From contig NZ_CP054140.1 of the NCBI RefSeq assembly GCF_016446285.1, forward strand, positions 1,221,501 through 1,285,500: DNA of 64,000 nucleotides, given 5' to 3'. A program made the position numbers and the translations under genes. The stretch is from Desulfobulbus oligotrophicus. Its GTDB lineage: Bacteria > Desulfobacterota > Desulfobulbia > Desulfobulbales > Desulfobulbaceae. This document shows, one piece after another, positions 1 to 9,495 of this stretch; the stretch's first letter is position 1, and each line of letters starts with the position of its first letter. The notes under the pieces were generated by a model that did no database searches, was not told the DNA's origin, and was given only the letters and a program-made list of their open reading frames with translations.

Positions 1-797
1 TAACCCAGGTTCTGCATAATGTCATTATCAATGCTGTGCAGGCAATGACGACCGGTGGGGTTTTGCGGGTGAAGATCGGCAATCAGCGGATTGACAGCAG
101 CACTGGGGATCTTCCTGCCGGTAATTATGTGCAGATCTCCATCACCGACGAAGGAGACGGCATCCCTCCGGAGATTCTGGAACGTATTTTTGATCCGTAT
201 TTCACCACCAAAGACTCTGGCAGCGGTTTGGGGCTTGCCTCAGCCTACTCGATCATGACTCGGCACGATGGTCACATCCGTATTGAATCAACTGGTGCCG
301 GCGGCACAGTATGTACGCTTCTGCTGCCGACCACTGAGAAGCCGCTATCGGTACCGATGGCTCCGGCTTCCTTGCGGGAGCTGCATCACAGCGGGCAGGC
401 AAAAAAACGACATCCCATTCTGGTCATGGATGACGAACCGATCATCCGTGATATGACCACTGCCATGCTCAGCTATCTGGGATATACGGTTCACGCCTGT
501 GAAGACGGTGAAACAGCTGTACAGCTGTACAAAAAGGCCCTGGCCGAGGGAGCCGGATACAGCGCGGTGCTCATGGATCTCACCGTGCCCGGTGGGCTGG
601 GGGGGCTGGAAACGTCACGTCAGATTTTGGCCCTTGATGAGGATGCCTGTCTTGTGGTGTCCAGCGGATACAGTCAGGATCCGATCATGGCTGACTGTCA
701 GGCCTACGGTTTTGCAGGCGTGCTGCCTAAACCGTACACCATGGCAAATCTTGAACAGACGATGACGGCAGTCCTGGCGACACGGTCTGCGATTTAA
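1..797 (+). CDS. Hybrid sensor histidine kinase, C-terminal part (ATPase plus receiver)
   Basis: The reading frame is open from base 3, so the gene begins left of the window. What remains is the end of a histidine-kinase ATPase domain: an N-box (NVIINAVQAM), a G1 box (DEGDGIPPEI), an F-box (IFDPYFTTKDSG) and a G2 box (GSGLGLA). A linker follows, then a complete receiver domain starting at HPILVMDDEP. The phospho-acceptor Asp lies in LMDLTVPGG, with the switch residues in VSSGYS and the conserved Lys in PKPY. The architecture is that of a hybrid kinase that relays phosphate to its own receiver. The sensor region, dimerisation His and partner regulator are not visible. Confidence 0.9.
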   Translation, partial: TQVLHNVIINAVQAMTTGGVLRVKIGNQRIDSSTGDLPAGNYVQISITDEGDGIPPEILERIFDPYFTTKDSGSGLGLASAYSIMTRHDGHIRIESTGAGGTVCTLLLPTTEKPLSVPMAPASLRELHHSGQAKKRHPILVMDDEPIIRDMTTAMLSYLGYTVHACEDGETAVQLYKKALAEGAGYSAVLMDLTVPGGLGGLETSRQILALDEDACLVVSSGYSQDPIMADCQAYGFAGVLPKPYTMANLEQTMTAVLATRSAI

Positions 798-930
798 TCG
801 TCAACTCTTGGTTAGAGTCCCGTTGAATCAGCAGTCCTGCCCCTTCATGATCTACTCGTTGATGGTCTTCAGAAATCTTGAACAGTCGGTTGTCGACAAT
901 CAGCACCAATATCGGTGTAAGAGGGAAGTA

Positions 931-2148
931 GTGACCAGTCTTTTTAGAAAACTTGGGGAGCATTTTCCCCCTATTATTTTTTTATTGGCACTGCTGTCTG
1001 CCTTTCCGCCGTTGGCGACAGACATGTACCTGCCGGCCTTACCTTTGCTGCAACATCAGTGGCAGGTCCCTCTGGTGACGATCAACTTCACTCTGGTTAT
1101 TTTTTTCCTCACGTACTGTGCCTTTATCTTAGTATACGGACCGCTGTCTGATCGTTACGGGAGAAAACCACCTCTGCTTGTCGGTGTGGGGGTGTTTGTT
1201 GTTGCCTGTCTCTTCTGCGCCATGGCACAAAGCCCCGGCATGTTGATTGGCGGCCGCTTTGCTCAGGGTGCCGGTGCTGCGGCCGCCTCAGCAATTGTCT
1301 TTGCTATCTGTAAGGACCGGTTTACCGGGCAACAGCGACAGCGGATCTTTATTCAGATCGGGGTTATCGTTGCGGCCGCACCGATGATCGCTCCTGTTCT
1401 CGGTGGCTGGATCTTGGCATTGTGGTCCTGGCGTTGGATTTTTTTACTGCAGGCTGCTCTCGGCACATTGGCGTTTATCGGCGTGGTACGCATGAGAGAG
1501 TCGTTGCAGTCAGAGATAATGCCCAGTTTTTCCGAGGTGGCCGGGAGCTATTTTCGTCTCTTTGGGAACAGCCGATATATCTTATTGCTCGCCACCTTTT
1601 CCTGTACCTGTGTGCCGATTTTTTCTTTTATCGGCGGTTCTCCCGATCTGTATATAACCCGGCTGGGGTTTACTGAACAACAGTTCAGCTATTTTTTCGG
1701 ATTTAATGCCCTGGCCTTTATTCTGGCCCCACTCAGCCTTTCTCGACTTGTTCCGTACGTTCCTGTGACCAGGATTATGCCCGGTGCCTTTATCGGTATG
1801 CTGATTGCGTCCCTGTTTTTATTGTGCCCTTTGCTTTCACTGCCATGGCGATTGACGTTGCCGATGTTTTGTCTGACCTTCTGCTTTTCCTTTTGCCGGC
1901 CGGCCGGAAACAACCTGATACTTGAACAGGTGCAGCAGGATACCGGCGCTGCCTCGTCTTTCATGGTTTTTTGTTACTTTATGATCGGGGCGCTGTCTAT
2001 GTGGTTTTTCTCCTTTGACTGGCTGGATAAAATACTGGTGCTGGCTGTCATGGGGATTGGTTCGTCTTCCTTTACCCTTCTGATGTGGCAGGTGGCACGG
2101 AAACGGTTACTGTTGCCGGCCGGTGAGCAGGCGAGAGCCGATGGGTGA
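931..2148 (+). CDS. Bcr/CflA-family multidrug efflux MFS transporter
   Basis: About 400 residues with twelve hydrophobic segments. Near the N-terminus is the family signature: a first helix followed by ATDMYLPALP. The MFS loop GPLSDRYGRKPPLL lies between helices 2 and 3. Bcr/CflA proteins are inner-membrane drug/proton antiporters. I start at GTG 931 because GAGG lies about seven bases upstream and because residues encoded further upstream do not resemble the family; the frame is open back to 808. The stop TGA shares the palindrome TGATCA with the stop of the convergent downstream gene. The substrate cannot be read from sequence. Confidence 0.85.
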   Translation: MTSLFRKLGEHFPPIIFLLALLSAFPPLATDMYLPALPLLQHQWQVPLVTINFTLVIFFLTYCAFILVYGPLSDRYGRKPPLLVGVGVFVVACLFCAMAQSPGMLIGGRFAQGAGAAAASAIVFAICKDRFTGQQRQRIFIQIGVIVAAAPMIAPVLGGWILALWSWRWIFLLQAALGTLAFIGVVRMRESLQSEIMPSFSEVAGSYFRLFGNSRYILLLATFSCTCVPIFSFIGGSPDLYITRLGFTEQQFSYFFGFNALAFILAPLSLSRLVPYVPVTRIMPGAFIGMLIASLFLLCPLLSLPWRLTLPMFCLTFCFSFCRPAGNNLILEQVQQDTGAASSFMVFCYFMIGALSMWFFSFDWLDKILVLAVMGIGSSSFTLLMWQVARKRLLLPAGEQARADG

Positions 2149-3474
2149 TCAGTTTTCGCCGATAAACATCTGGCTGGTAAGGTCCCAGCAGGTAACGATG
2201 CCGTTTCTCCACTTGGCAAGTTGGACATTTCCGTCCTGGGAGATGACGATGGCAAGAACATCGTGAAGGGCGTTACAGAGATGATAGGCTGAGCGGTGCC
2301 GTGAACCGTAGCCTTCAATTTTGGCCAGTGTCACGATCTTTCCTTCAGTATCACTCGCCTTGGCCACCTCTGTCAACTTGTCCAGAGAACCAACAATCAT
2401 GCCGCCAAAACCCAGTGGGCCGCGGTTGCTGGTGACAACTGCGCCGTCCACCGAGGCAAGTGAAGCAACAAACTGGGCATGCTCGTACAGGGATTCTTCC
2501 AGGTCATAAACGGATGATTCGTGGCGTAGACCGACATAATCCTGCCAGGTAATCACCTTGTCCGGATCATTGATGTCGCCAAGAACGGTGGTTGCCAGCC
2601 GAATCGTGCGGATCATGAGCTGCTGTTGCCTGCGGATGGCCTCATCGTGCTGAAAATGATATTTCAGTAAGATGTGGGACGACTCTTTGACAAGTTCATC
2701 CAGGCCGTCACTGGGGAACACGAGAAAAGTTCCACCATGCCGATTTGTCCGCGTAACGCTGATGATGCGTTTGAGCAGTTGGAACTGGAGATTTTCAATG
2801 AACTCGTCACCGACCCTGGCGACCGGATAGAGCACACTGGCCCGGAAGAGTTCATGGATATCCAGAAAGTTTTGGCGAACCGGTTCAAAGAGCTTGGCAA
2901 GCCACTTGGATTGAAAGACATTGGCACTGGAGTCGAGCAGGGTGCCGCTGTTGAGGGTAACAATAATTTTAAGCCCCCTGCATATGGTCAACACACCCGG
3001 CCCTGTAACATGGACGACAAACGCATCCGGGAGAAAGTTGGTTTTCTTGTTACCGCCACGTTCAAGCTGCAGCCAGCGTCGGCCCGAATTGATCAGTCCC
3101 CAGATCTGGAACCCCTTTTCCGGATGCTGCTCAATACCGATGAGTGAACGTTCAAAGTCCACAGCCGGTGAGAGACGACGGAGTTCGTATTCATTGAATG
3201 GTCGGGAACTGGAAAAAAGGAGACGGTGAAATCCCTTGGGCGGCCCCTGGCTGGCAGGAAAGACAGAGGGAGGAGCCAGGATGAGACGCAGGGTCACCGG
3301 TCGCCCCTCTTCGCGCATCATGCTCACCTGATAACAGGTCGAGATCAGCTGCTCCAGTGCTGTTGTTGCGGGAAGCGGGGTCACCGGTATATCGGTGGTA
3401 CCGGTTATTGCATCTGCCATGCTTTCCCAACGCTCATTGACGAGCGAAACAAGGTCGGTGGGATAGACGTGCAT
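2149..3474 (-). CDS. DisA_N-like (diadenylate cyclase-type) domain protein
   Basis: 441 residues. The C-terminal ~120 residues resemble the diadenylate cyclase (DAC/DisA_N) fold: DGAVV at 343-347 and GSRHRSA at 390-396 match the DGA and RHR motifs that bind the metal, ATP phosphates and base in DisA and CdaA. The N-terminal ~300 residues are not a family I recognise and have no evident transmembrane segment. Such proteins either make c-di-AMP or act as DAC-like sensor domains. Intact DGA and RHR motifs allow catalysis but do not prove it. It is convergent with, and directly abuts, the efflux pump gene. Confidence 0.65.
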   Translation of the reverse strand: MHVYPTDLVSLVNERWESMADAITGTTDIPVTPLPATTALEQLISTCYQVSMMREEGRPVTLRLILAPPSVFPASQGPPKGFHRLLFSSSRPFNEYELRRLSPAVDFERSLIGIEQHPEKGFQIWGLINSGRRWLQLERGGNKKTNFLPDAFVVHVTGPGVLTICRGLKIIVTLNSGTLLDSSANVFQSKWLAKLFEPVRQNFLDIHELFRASVLYPVARVGDEFIENLQFQLLKRIISVTRTNRHGGTFLVFPSDGLDELVKESSHILLKYHFQHDEAIRRQQQLMIRTIRLATTVLGDINDPDKVITWQDYVGLRHESSVYDLEESLYEHAQFVASLASVDGAVVTSNRGPLGFGGMIVGSLDKLTEVAKASDTEGKIVTLAKIEGYGSRHRSAYHLCNALHDVLAIVISQDGNVQLAKWRNGIVTCWDLTSQMFIGEN

Positions 3475-3719
3475 GCGTTTACGGAAAAAAGGTCTGAATT
3501 TACAGGATTTCTTTTAAGAAACTACAATAAAACCACGAACGCTTCTGTTTGTAAATCTATTTTCCTGCTGTGTTTTCAGTGGGTACGGTGTGACGGGTTC
3601 AGTTTGTGAAAACAGTTGTTCTCCTGAGGCATTTGCGGTAGTAGGGAGGCCTTATCTGTAGATGGCATGGATCATCATGTAATGTTGGTTGAGAGAAGAA
3701 TAACACAAGGGCAAAAGAG
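3475..3719. other. Divergent intergenic region before nadA
   Basis: About 245 bases between the DAC-like gene (leftward) and nadA (rightward), so promoters for both should lie here. I see no confident -35/-10 pair, operator or hairpin. Confidence 0.4.
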
Positions 3720-4784
3720 TTGGTCATGAAGCACAGAGCAGGAGAGGTTTTAGCGGATGTTCAGATTCCTCGGATTAAGGTTCCGGCACATCCGATTCCA
3801 AGACAGATGTTGACTGCAGAAAAAGAGGCCTTGCGGGAGCGGATCAAAGAACTCCTGCAACAGCGTAATGCAGTGCTGGTCGCCCATTACTATACTGAGA
3901 GCGATCTTCAGGATTTAGCTGATGAGACCGGTGGTTGTGTTGCCGATTCTCTCGAAATGGCCAGGTTTGCCGCGGAGCATCCTGCTCAGACACTGGTGGT
4001 GGCGGGAGTTCGGTTCATGGGTGAGACGTCCAAGATCCTTAACAACGAAAAGCTGGTGCTGATGCCCGACCTCATGGCCACCTGCTCTCTGGATGAAAAT
4101 TGTCCGATTGAGCTCTTTTCCGACTTCTGCGACCGCCATCCCGACCACACTGTTGTGGTCTATGCCAACACGAGTGCCGAGGTCAAGGCCCGATCCGACT
4201 GGGTTGTCACTTCTGGTATTGCTTTGCCGGTTATTCGGCATCTGGCGGCGCAGGGTGAGAAGATTCTCTGGGGGCCGGATCAGCATCTCGGCCGTTATAT
4301 TCAACGGCAGACCGGAGTGGAGATGATTCTCTGGCCCGGATCCTGTGTGGTTCACGAGGAGTTTAAGGCTGAAGCGCTGGAAGAGTTGCGTCAACGCCAT
4401 CCTGAGGCGGCGGTATTGGTACATCCTGAGTCACCGGAAGAGGTGGTTGCCCAGGCTGATGTGGTCGGTTCCACTACTGCCCTGATTCAGGCCGTCCGGC
4501 GTTTGCCCAACAAAGAGTTTATTGTTGCCACTGATGCCGGTATCTTCAACAAGATGCGGCAGCTCGCGCCGGAGAAGATACTGCTGGGGGCTCCGACTGC
4601 GGGCGAAGGCGCTACCTGTGAGAGTTGTGCCCGTTGTCCGTGGATGGAGATGAATACTCTGGAAAGGCTCGCCTATGTTCTAGAAACCGGTGAAGGTGAG
4701 ATCAAGGTTGCTCCGGACCTGGCAGCCCGGGCCCGAATCCCGATTCAGCGGATGCTCGATTTTGCAAAAACACTGGCAGAGTAA
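3720..4784 (+). CDS. nadA: Quinolinate synthase
   Basis: 354 residues. NadA condenses iminoaspartate with dihydroxyacetone phosphate to quinolinate in NAD biosynthesis, using a 4Fe-4S cluster. Landmarks are VAHYYT near residue 55, [19 protein letters not shown], and cysteines at 112 (MATCSL), 199 (WPGSCVVH) and 290/293/296 (ATCESCARC); three of these positions match the cluster ligands of the family. TTG 3720 is the longest start and ATG 3726 is equally possible; AAGGG lies just upstream. nadB and nadC are not next to it, so it appears monocistronic. Confidence 0.93.
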   Translation: MVMKHRAGEVLADVQIPRIKVPAHPIPRQMLTAEKEALRERIKELLQQRNAVLVAHYYTESDLQDLADETGGCVADSLEMARFAAEHPAQTLVVAGVRFMGETSKILNNEKLVLMPDLMATCSLDENCPIELFSDFCDRHPDHTVVVYANTSAEVKARSDWVVTSGIALPVIRHLAAQGEKILWGPDQHLGRYIQRQTGVEMILWPGSCVVHEEFKAEALEELRQRHPEAAVLVHPESPEEVVAQADVVGSTTALIQAVRRLPNKEFIVATDAGIFNKMRQLAPEKILLGAPTAGEGATCESCARCPWMEMNTLERLAYVLETGEGEIKVAPDLAARARIPIQRMLDFAKTLAE

Positions 4785-4838
4785 GGGGTGCTTCATCAGA
4801 AGTGCAATGTTGATGAGCAACGGGTGTCTGACCCGGCC

Positions 4839-5939
4839 TTACCCGATTGTTTCCCGTGATGGACGAAATCTGCCGTTGGTCAGATCCAGACCCTGAAGAA
4901 GGATGCGGGGATCGGTATACAGGCTACTGATCAGGCCGCTCTGACGACGATTGATGAGCAGACGGATGTCGGCTGTCGGCAGGGTCAGCATCTCATAATC
5001 CGTGTCGGCATCGCCGGCCACCAGTAACGGCCGGTCATTCAGGAAATGGGCAATAATTGCCGCCTTGCCCTCTCTGTAGGTAACAGGATATCCTGACGGG
5101 TCTTTTATGGTCAGCACCTCGCCGCTGTCCAGACCAACCCGGATCCCGTAGATATGATCAGCAGGGATGGGAAAACCAAGCCACCGTACGGCTCCCTCCA
5201 CCAGCCATTCGGCACTCGCAGAAATGACATAGCGTTCAACTCCCTGTGCTGCCAGCCGGTGCATCAGGGCCAGCATCTCCGGGTGGAGGTGGAGGCCGAG
5301 CGGGAAGCTTGTTTCAATCGGACCGATCGGGTCCGGTGCCTCTGTCCGCATCCACTCCTCAACCAGGGGTTCAGCCTGGGCTGCCTGGACAACCTCTATG
5401 GCAAAAAAACGTAATTCATCCGTGGTGAATCCGGCCAGGAGCTTGGCCATGAACGGGAGTACGAAACGAGGTCCCAGCCGGTCATCTTTGCGGGCCTGGT
5501 CAGTAAACCAGAGCAATAAGGTGGTGAACAGTTCAGCCTGGGGCAGTCGCAGGGCCTGCTTGTTTCTACCGAAAATCAGCAGTGGAAAGAGTGTCTGGTA
5601 CGTTTCGATCAGGGTGGCGACGATCGCAGGCAGCGGTCGCCCGGCCAGCTGGATGTCGGCACGGGGAAGAATGGCGGCGAGCTGTTCCGGAATCAGACGG
5701 TACTGCAGTCGCTGCAACTGAAAACGGAACACAGCCTGTCCTATATCGCGAAAAATACAGGTGTTGTCGAAATCAAAGACTGCAACCGGTTCGTTAGCTT
5801 GCGGCCGGGTGGTCACGGTGGCCAACCAGTCCATGATGCGTGCCAGGTTTTCCGGAAACCAGTTTTCTTCACTGTCCGGTGTTTCTGCAGATGTCTGTGG
5901 TGTTGTTGCGGATGAGATCATCGTTTGTACTGTGCGCAA
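4839..5939 (-). CDS. HAD-superfamily phosphatase (phosphoserine phosphatase-like)
   Basis: 366 residues. HAD motif I is FDFDNTC near residues 53-60, with the nucleophile and acid Asp pair. Motif II Ser lies in YVISASAEW, the Lys in YREGKAA, and motif IV in VAGDADTDYEM. The large insert between motif I and motif II is helical and probably forms a cap. The closest general match is the PF12710 HAD group that contains phosphoserine phosphatases, but the protein is much longer than SerB, so the substrate stays open. A second in-frame ATG lies eight codons downstream. It is convergent with nadA. Confidence 0.75.
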   Translation of the reverse strand: MRTVQTMISSATTPQTSAETPDSEENWFPENLARIMDWLATVTTRPQANEPVAVFDFDNTCIFRDIGQAVFRFQLQRLQYRLIPEQLAAILPRADIQLAGRPLPAIVATLIETYQTLFPLLIFGRNKQALRLPQAELFTTLLLWFTDQARKDDRLGPRFVLPFMAKLLAGFTTDELRFFAIEVVQAAQAEPLVEEWMRTEAPDPIGPIETSFPLGLHLHPEMLALMHRLAAQGVERYVISASAEWLVEGAVRWLGFPIPADHIYGIRVGLDSGEVLTIKDPSGYPVTYREGKAAIIAHFLNDRPLLVAGDADTDYEMLTLPTADIRLLINRRQSGLISSLYTDPRILLQGLDLTNGRFRPSRETIG

Positions 5940-6045
5940 GAGGTCATCGAGCGAAACGGGTATAAAGACCTAACGATCATGACGGCCTATATACGCTAAA
6001 GTGCCGCAGATTGCATGAATTATCTGGTCTCGTTGATCGGGGGGA

Positions 6046-7791
6046 TCAAGGTTTTCTCTTTTTTCGTTGCCGTGTGCCGGGAGCCGATGATCCGGCAGGT
6101 CGTCCGGCAGCACTGATAATGGCGGCTTTCTGACGCTCGCGGCCGGTTTCACTCTTTTCAACAAAACAGGGTGCATTGGTAAAGGGGTTGATCTCAGTCC
6201 AGTACATCAAAGTGGACCATGTGCTGGGGGTGGGGGTAAAGAGCTGTATCTGACGAGGTAACAGGTGGAGTTCCTGTTTGCAGAAGCTGCGCAGCCTCTC
6301 CATGGCCGCAAAGGTGCAACCGGGATGTGCTGCGATGAGATAGTAGGTGAGAAATTGATCGAGCCGCTCCTCTTTGGTCAGCCGGGTGAACAGGGTGCGA
6401 AAGGTGAGAAGATCCTGGGGGCCTGATTTTCCCATGGCGGCCAGCACAGCCGGATCACTGTGTTCCGGAGCGATTTTCATCTGACCGGAGATATGGTGAC
6501 GAATGACCTCACGCAGGTAGGAGAGACCATGGCGATGGTCGGCAAGCAGCATATCGTAGCGCACCCCTGAGGCAACAACGACTTTCTTGACACCTGGAAT
6601 GGCACGAAGCTGCTGCATCAGATCAATGAGCGGTTGATGATTTACCTTAAGACTCCTGCAGGTTGACGGGTAGAGACAGCGTTTATCGTGACAGGCGCCA
6701 AGTACCGGCTTGCGTGTGCATTCAAAGCCATACATGTTGGCGGTCGGACCACCGACATCGCTGATAACTCCTTTGAAATCCGGGTGGGTGGTCAGGAGCT
6801 TTGCCTCCTGGACAATGGATGCCGCACTGCGACTCTGCACAATGCGGCCCTGATGGACGGCAATGGCGCAGAAATGGCATTCACCATAACACCCCCTGTG
6901 CGTGGTGAGGGCAAAGCGGATGGTGTCCAGGGCGCGCACCTTGCCTTTCCGGCGGTCAAGTGGGTGGACGTCGCGTTCAAATTCAAGGGCGTGAATGGCG
7001 TCGAGTTCCGCAGTGGTTAAGGGGGGTTGGGGCGGGTTATGCACCAGATACCGATTGTTGTGGCGCTGTGCAAGAGGAAGAGCGGTCAGGGAATCGTTAT
7101 TGGCATAAAAGGTATGAAACATCCGGATAAATGCCTGTTTATCTGCTGCCGCCTCCTCATATGCCGGCAGTTGCAGGGCTGCGGGCGGCGGCGCTGATGC
7201 AGCGTAACAGAGACCGCGGACCGACAGCGGGGATCGGCCGGCGGCAAGCACCTGTGCAAGTTCAATCACGCTCTGCTCCGCCATGCCGTACAACAGATAG
7301 TCTGCTTTAGCATCAAAGAGGATGGATCGCCGCACCCGGTTCTCCCAGGCATCATAATGTGCAATACGTCGAAGACTGGCCTCAATGCCGCCGAGAACCA
7401 ACGGGACAGTGTTTTTGAAATGTCGGCGGATGAGATTGGCGTAGACGATCACCGCACGATCCGGTCGACGGGTATTACGACCGCCCGGAGTATAGTCATC
7501 AGTCTTACGGGGACGTCCGGAGGCTGTCCTGTTGGCAACCATGGAGTCAATGGAACCGCCGGTAACACCCCAGAACAGGGTGGGTTCACCCAACCGGGTG
7601 ATATCGCGGCCGGACTGGAAATCGGGCTGCGCTATAATTGCAACTCGGAAACCATGGCGCATCAGGAGTTTACCGATCACGGCCACGCCGAGAAAGGGCG
7701 AGTCAATGTACGCATCACCGGTGACCAGGATAACATCAGGTGCCTGCCATCCCAGGCGGGCCATCTCTTCACGGGTACAGGGGAGAAACAT
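6046..7791 (-). CDS. YgiQ-family radical SAM protein
   Basis: 581 residues. The N-terminal part (GDAYIDSPFLGVAVIGKLLMRHGFRVAII) is the UPF0313/YgiQ domain. The radical SAM cluster motif is GCYGECHFC in the middle of the protein, where three cysteines bind the 4Fe-4S cluster and SAM. SDVGGPTANMYG and KIAPEHSD are further family hallmarks. The last ~25 residues are basic (RQRKKRKP), which suggests nucleic acid contact. The biochemical role of this widespread family is not settled. It lies upstream of the HAD gene on the same strand with a 106-base gap. Confidence 0.88.
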   Translation of the reverse strand: MFLPCTREEMARLGWQAPDVILVTGDAYIDSPFLGVAVIGKLLMRHGFRVAIIAQPDFQSGRDITRLGEPTLFWGVTGGSIDSMVANRTASGRPRKTDDYTPGGRNTRRPDRAVIVYANLIRRHFKNTVPLVLGGIEASLRRIAHYDAWENRVRRSILFDAKADYLLYGMAEQSVIELAQVLAAGRSPLSVRGLCYAASAPPPAALQLPAYEEAAADKQAFIRMFHTFYANNDSLTALPLAQRHNNRYLVHNPPQPPLTTAELDAIHALEFERDVHPLDRRKGKVRALDTIRFALTTHRGCYGECHFCAIAVHQGRIVQSRSAASIVQEAKLLTTHPDFKGVISDVGGPTANMYGFECTRKPVLGACHDKRCLYPSTCRSLKVNHQPLIDLMQQLRAIPGVKKVVVASGVRYDMLLADHRHGLSYLREVIRHHISGQMKIAPEHSDPAVLAAMGKSGPQDLLTFRTLFTRLTKEERLDQFLTYYLIAAHPGCTFAAMERLRSFCKQELHLLPRQIQLFTPTPSTWSTLMYWTEINPFTNAPCFVEKSETGRERQKAAIISAAGRPAGSSAPGTRQRKKRKP

Positions 7792-8324
7792 GGAGATCGT
7801 GGTGTAAGAGGGGAAGGTAAATAAAAAAATCAGCCGGTGGCGAACAATCAGAATGTACCCTGTGCAGACCCCATTTTCTCAATGAAACGCTGTGGTCGAT
7901 GCAGCCGGGGTTGAGTCCGGTTGCAACAGGCAATGGTTTCTGCAGGATGAAGAGATAAGGGGTGCCGACTTTGGTCCGCTCCTCATCCTTTTGGGGTTTG
8001 CCGTACAGTACCGCCTACTATAAGAAGAAAGCCACAGGAAGGCCACAGAAGTCTGCAGGTCTTCTCTGTTGTTACCTGAACATCAGCAAACAGTGTAATT
8101 AAAAAGAACGTGGTATACGTTCTGTGCCTGACTTTGACACATCTGTCATGACCGCTGCCTGCTATCTGTGATCAATGTCTGCCTCCCTTGCAACCGGATC
8201 CTCTTTTTGCCGTTGAGTGGGACGGAAATGCTCTTGACCTGTTCCTGATGTTGGGAGTTTAATATACGGCTGCGGCTTCGGATGCCGGGGAGTGCCGACT
8301 GCTCGACCAATTAAAGGAGACAAT
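7792..8324. other. 533-base intergenic region with two inverted repeats
   Basis: No convincing gene. It separates divergent ygiQ and the FUN14 gene. A long imperfect hairpin can form at 7944-7989 (arms AGGATGAAGAG and CTCCTCATCCT, followed by TTTT). A short perfect palindrome lies at 8105-8123 (AGAACGT, five bases, ACGTTCT). A small RNA or regulatory leader is possible but unproven. Confidence 0.4.
8105..8123. promoter_or_regulatory. Inverted repeat, candidate operator
   Basis: Arms AGAACGT and ACGTTCT are separated by GGTAT. It is about 200 bases upstream of the FUN14 gene. It could bind a dimeric regulator or fold in RNA; no regulator is known. Confidence 0.25.
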
Positions 8325-8669
8325 ATGACCAAGACTGTACCTGACCCAACAACACTGGATTTTTTTTCAGCAGCCTTTTTGCTCCCCAATATCGGTGCTC
8401 CTTTTCTTGTTGGCCTGGCTGTGGGATACTTTGCCAAAAAGGTATTCAAGATAGCCCTGCTTCTGGGCGGAGCAGGGTTGGTCCTGCTGTTTGTGACGGA
8501 GTACTATGGCATTACGCAACTTGATGATCAGGCACTGCATCAGACAGCCCAGTCGGCCGTTGACCTGGCCAACCAGTCCGGCAGCTTTCTCTACCATCGC
8601 CTGTCAGAGCTGACCTGGAAAGGCGGCAGTGCTGTCGCCGGATTTCTGGCAGGTTTGAAGTTGGGATGA
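8325..8669 (+). CDS. FUN14-family small membrane protein
   Basis: About 114 residues. The segment GLAVGYFAKKVFKIALLLGGAGLVLLF is the FUN14 signature: a small-residue-rich helix, a Lys pair, then a second helix. A C-terminal helix ends in AGFLAGLKLG. The start is ATG 8325, directly preceded by AAAGGAGA at good spacing; the frame is open upstream to 8292 but that start lacks support. Bacterial FUN14 proteins are uncharacterised. The stop is followed at once by a run of ten C. Confidence 0.8.
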   Translation: MTKTVPDPTTLDFFSAAFLLPNIGAPFLVGLAVGYFAKKVFKIALLLGGAGLVLLFVTEYYGITQLDDQALHQTAQSAVDLANQSGSFLYHRLSELTWKGGSAVAGFLAGLKLG

Positions 8670-8877
8670 CCCCCCCCCCTCTGTTATCCAAGGCATTTTT
8701 CCTGACGATATGATTGGTGACCCCGTCACGCCTCACCGATCTCTTTGACCACACCTGCACCGCCGGCAAAAACGATGTGGCTTGAGTGCACTGTGACGGG
8801 GACAACCGTTAGCTACTGCTGATGAGTTTTTTGCAGGACCGCGACCTGTGTATGATCCTGCCGGAGGCGGAACGCGG

Positions 8878-9108
8878 TTATTTCCGCCAGTAGTTGTTTG
8901 CTGCTGCCACGGTTTGAAAGTTCAGGGCAACAACCTGTGAGGCGGCAATCAGCGAGTCCGCGTTGGTGGAGTACTCCGGCCGAAGTTTGTGGAGAACCTC
9001 CGCGTCCGGTTGTGTGTACTTGACGCCACGGCGACTCAGGGTTATGGCAAGCTCGAAACCTTCTTGCGGTGTGTCGGTATGTAGTGTGGTAAGCCATGTG
9101 TCAGCCAT
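8878..9108 (-). CDS. Small conserved-looking hypothetical protein
   Basis: 76 residues beginning MADTWLTTLHTDTPQEGFE. A textbook AGGAGG lies about eight bases before ATG 9108, strong evidence that it is translated. There is no signal peptide, membrane segment or motif that I recognise; the protein is soluble and mixed in composition. It stands alone between the FUN14 gene and the deaminase gene. Confidence 0.6.
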   Translation of the reverse strand: MADTWLTTLHTDTPQEGFELAITLSRRGVKYTQPDAEVLHKLRPEYSTNADSLIAASQVVALNFQTVAAANNYWRK

Positions 9109-9495
9109 AATCAAACCCTCCTGTTGATTGTTGATGTTGTGCTGTGGTTTACAGATGTTGCATGCTGATCGCTAAAAAAAATGTGGCAGCAGGCAACATT
9201 CCTCTTTCCCGGCGCATTCACCTGAAAGGTACTGAAAAATAGGACCATAATTTTGTGTTGAGAGCAAGTACAGAGTGCGGAGCAATCCTTTTGCAGGCGA
9301 ATGCGTGGTAGAGCGGCAACATGCACTCCGTCACCTGCCGGTTTAATCCAAGGTCCTGTTCATCATGAGCACAGGACAGGTGAGCTGTCTGATGCTCTCC
9401 GGTTACACCGTCTTTTTCGCCGGCAGATAAAAAGAAGTTATATGCATGCGGCCGGCAGCAGGAAGAAGTCGGTGGCCTGTGCACATCAGCATCGT
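9109..9495. other. 387-base stretch without a supported gene
   Basis: Only short overlapping open frames of unlikely composition occur here. A possible hairpin is GTCCTGT/ACAGGAC near 9353-9380. It should contain the promoter for the 76-residue gene on the reverse strand. Confidence 0.35.

Noticed and set aside
4785-4838. Terminator between nadA and the HAD gene
   Set aside because: Only a five-base stem (CGGGT/ACCCG) without a T run is present.
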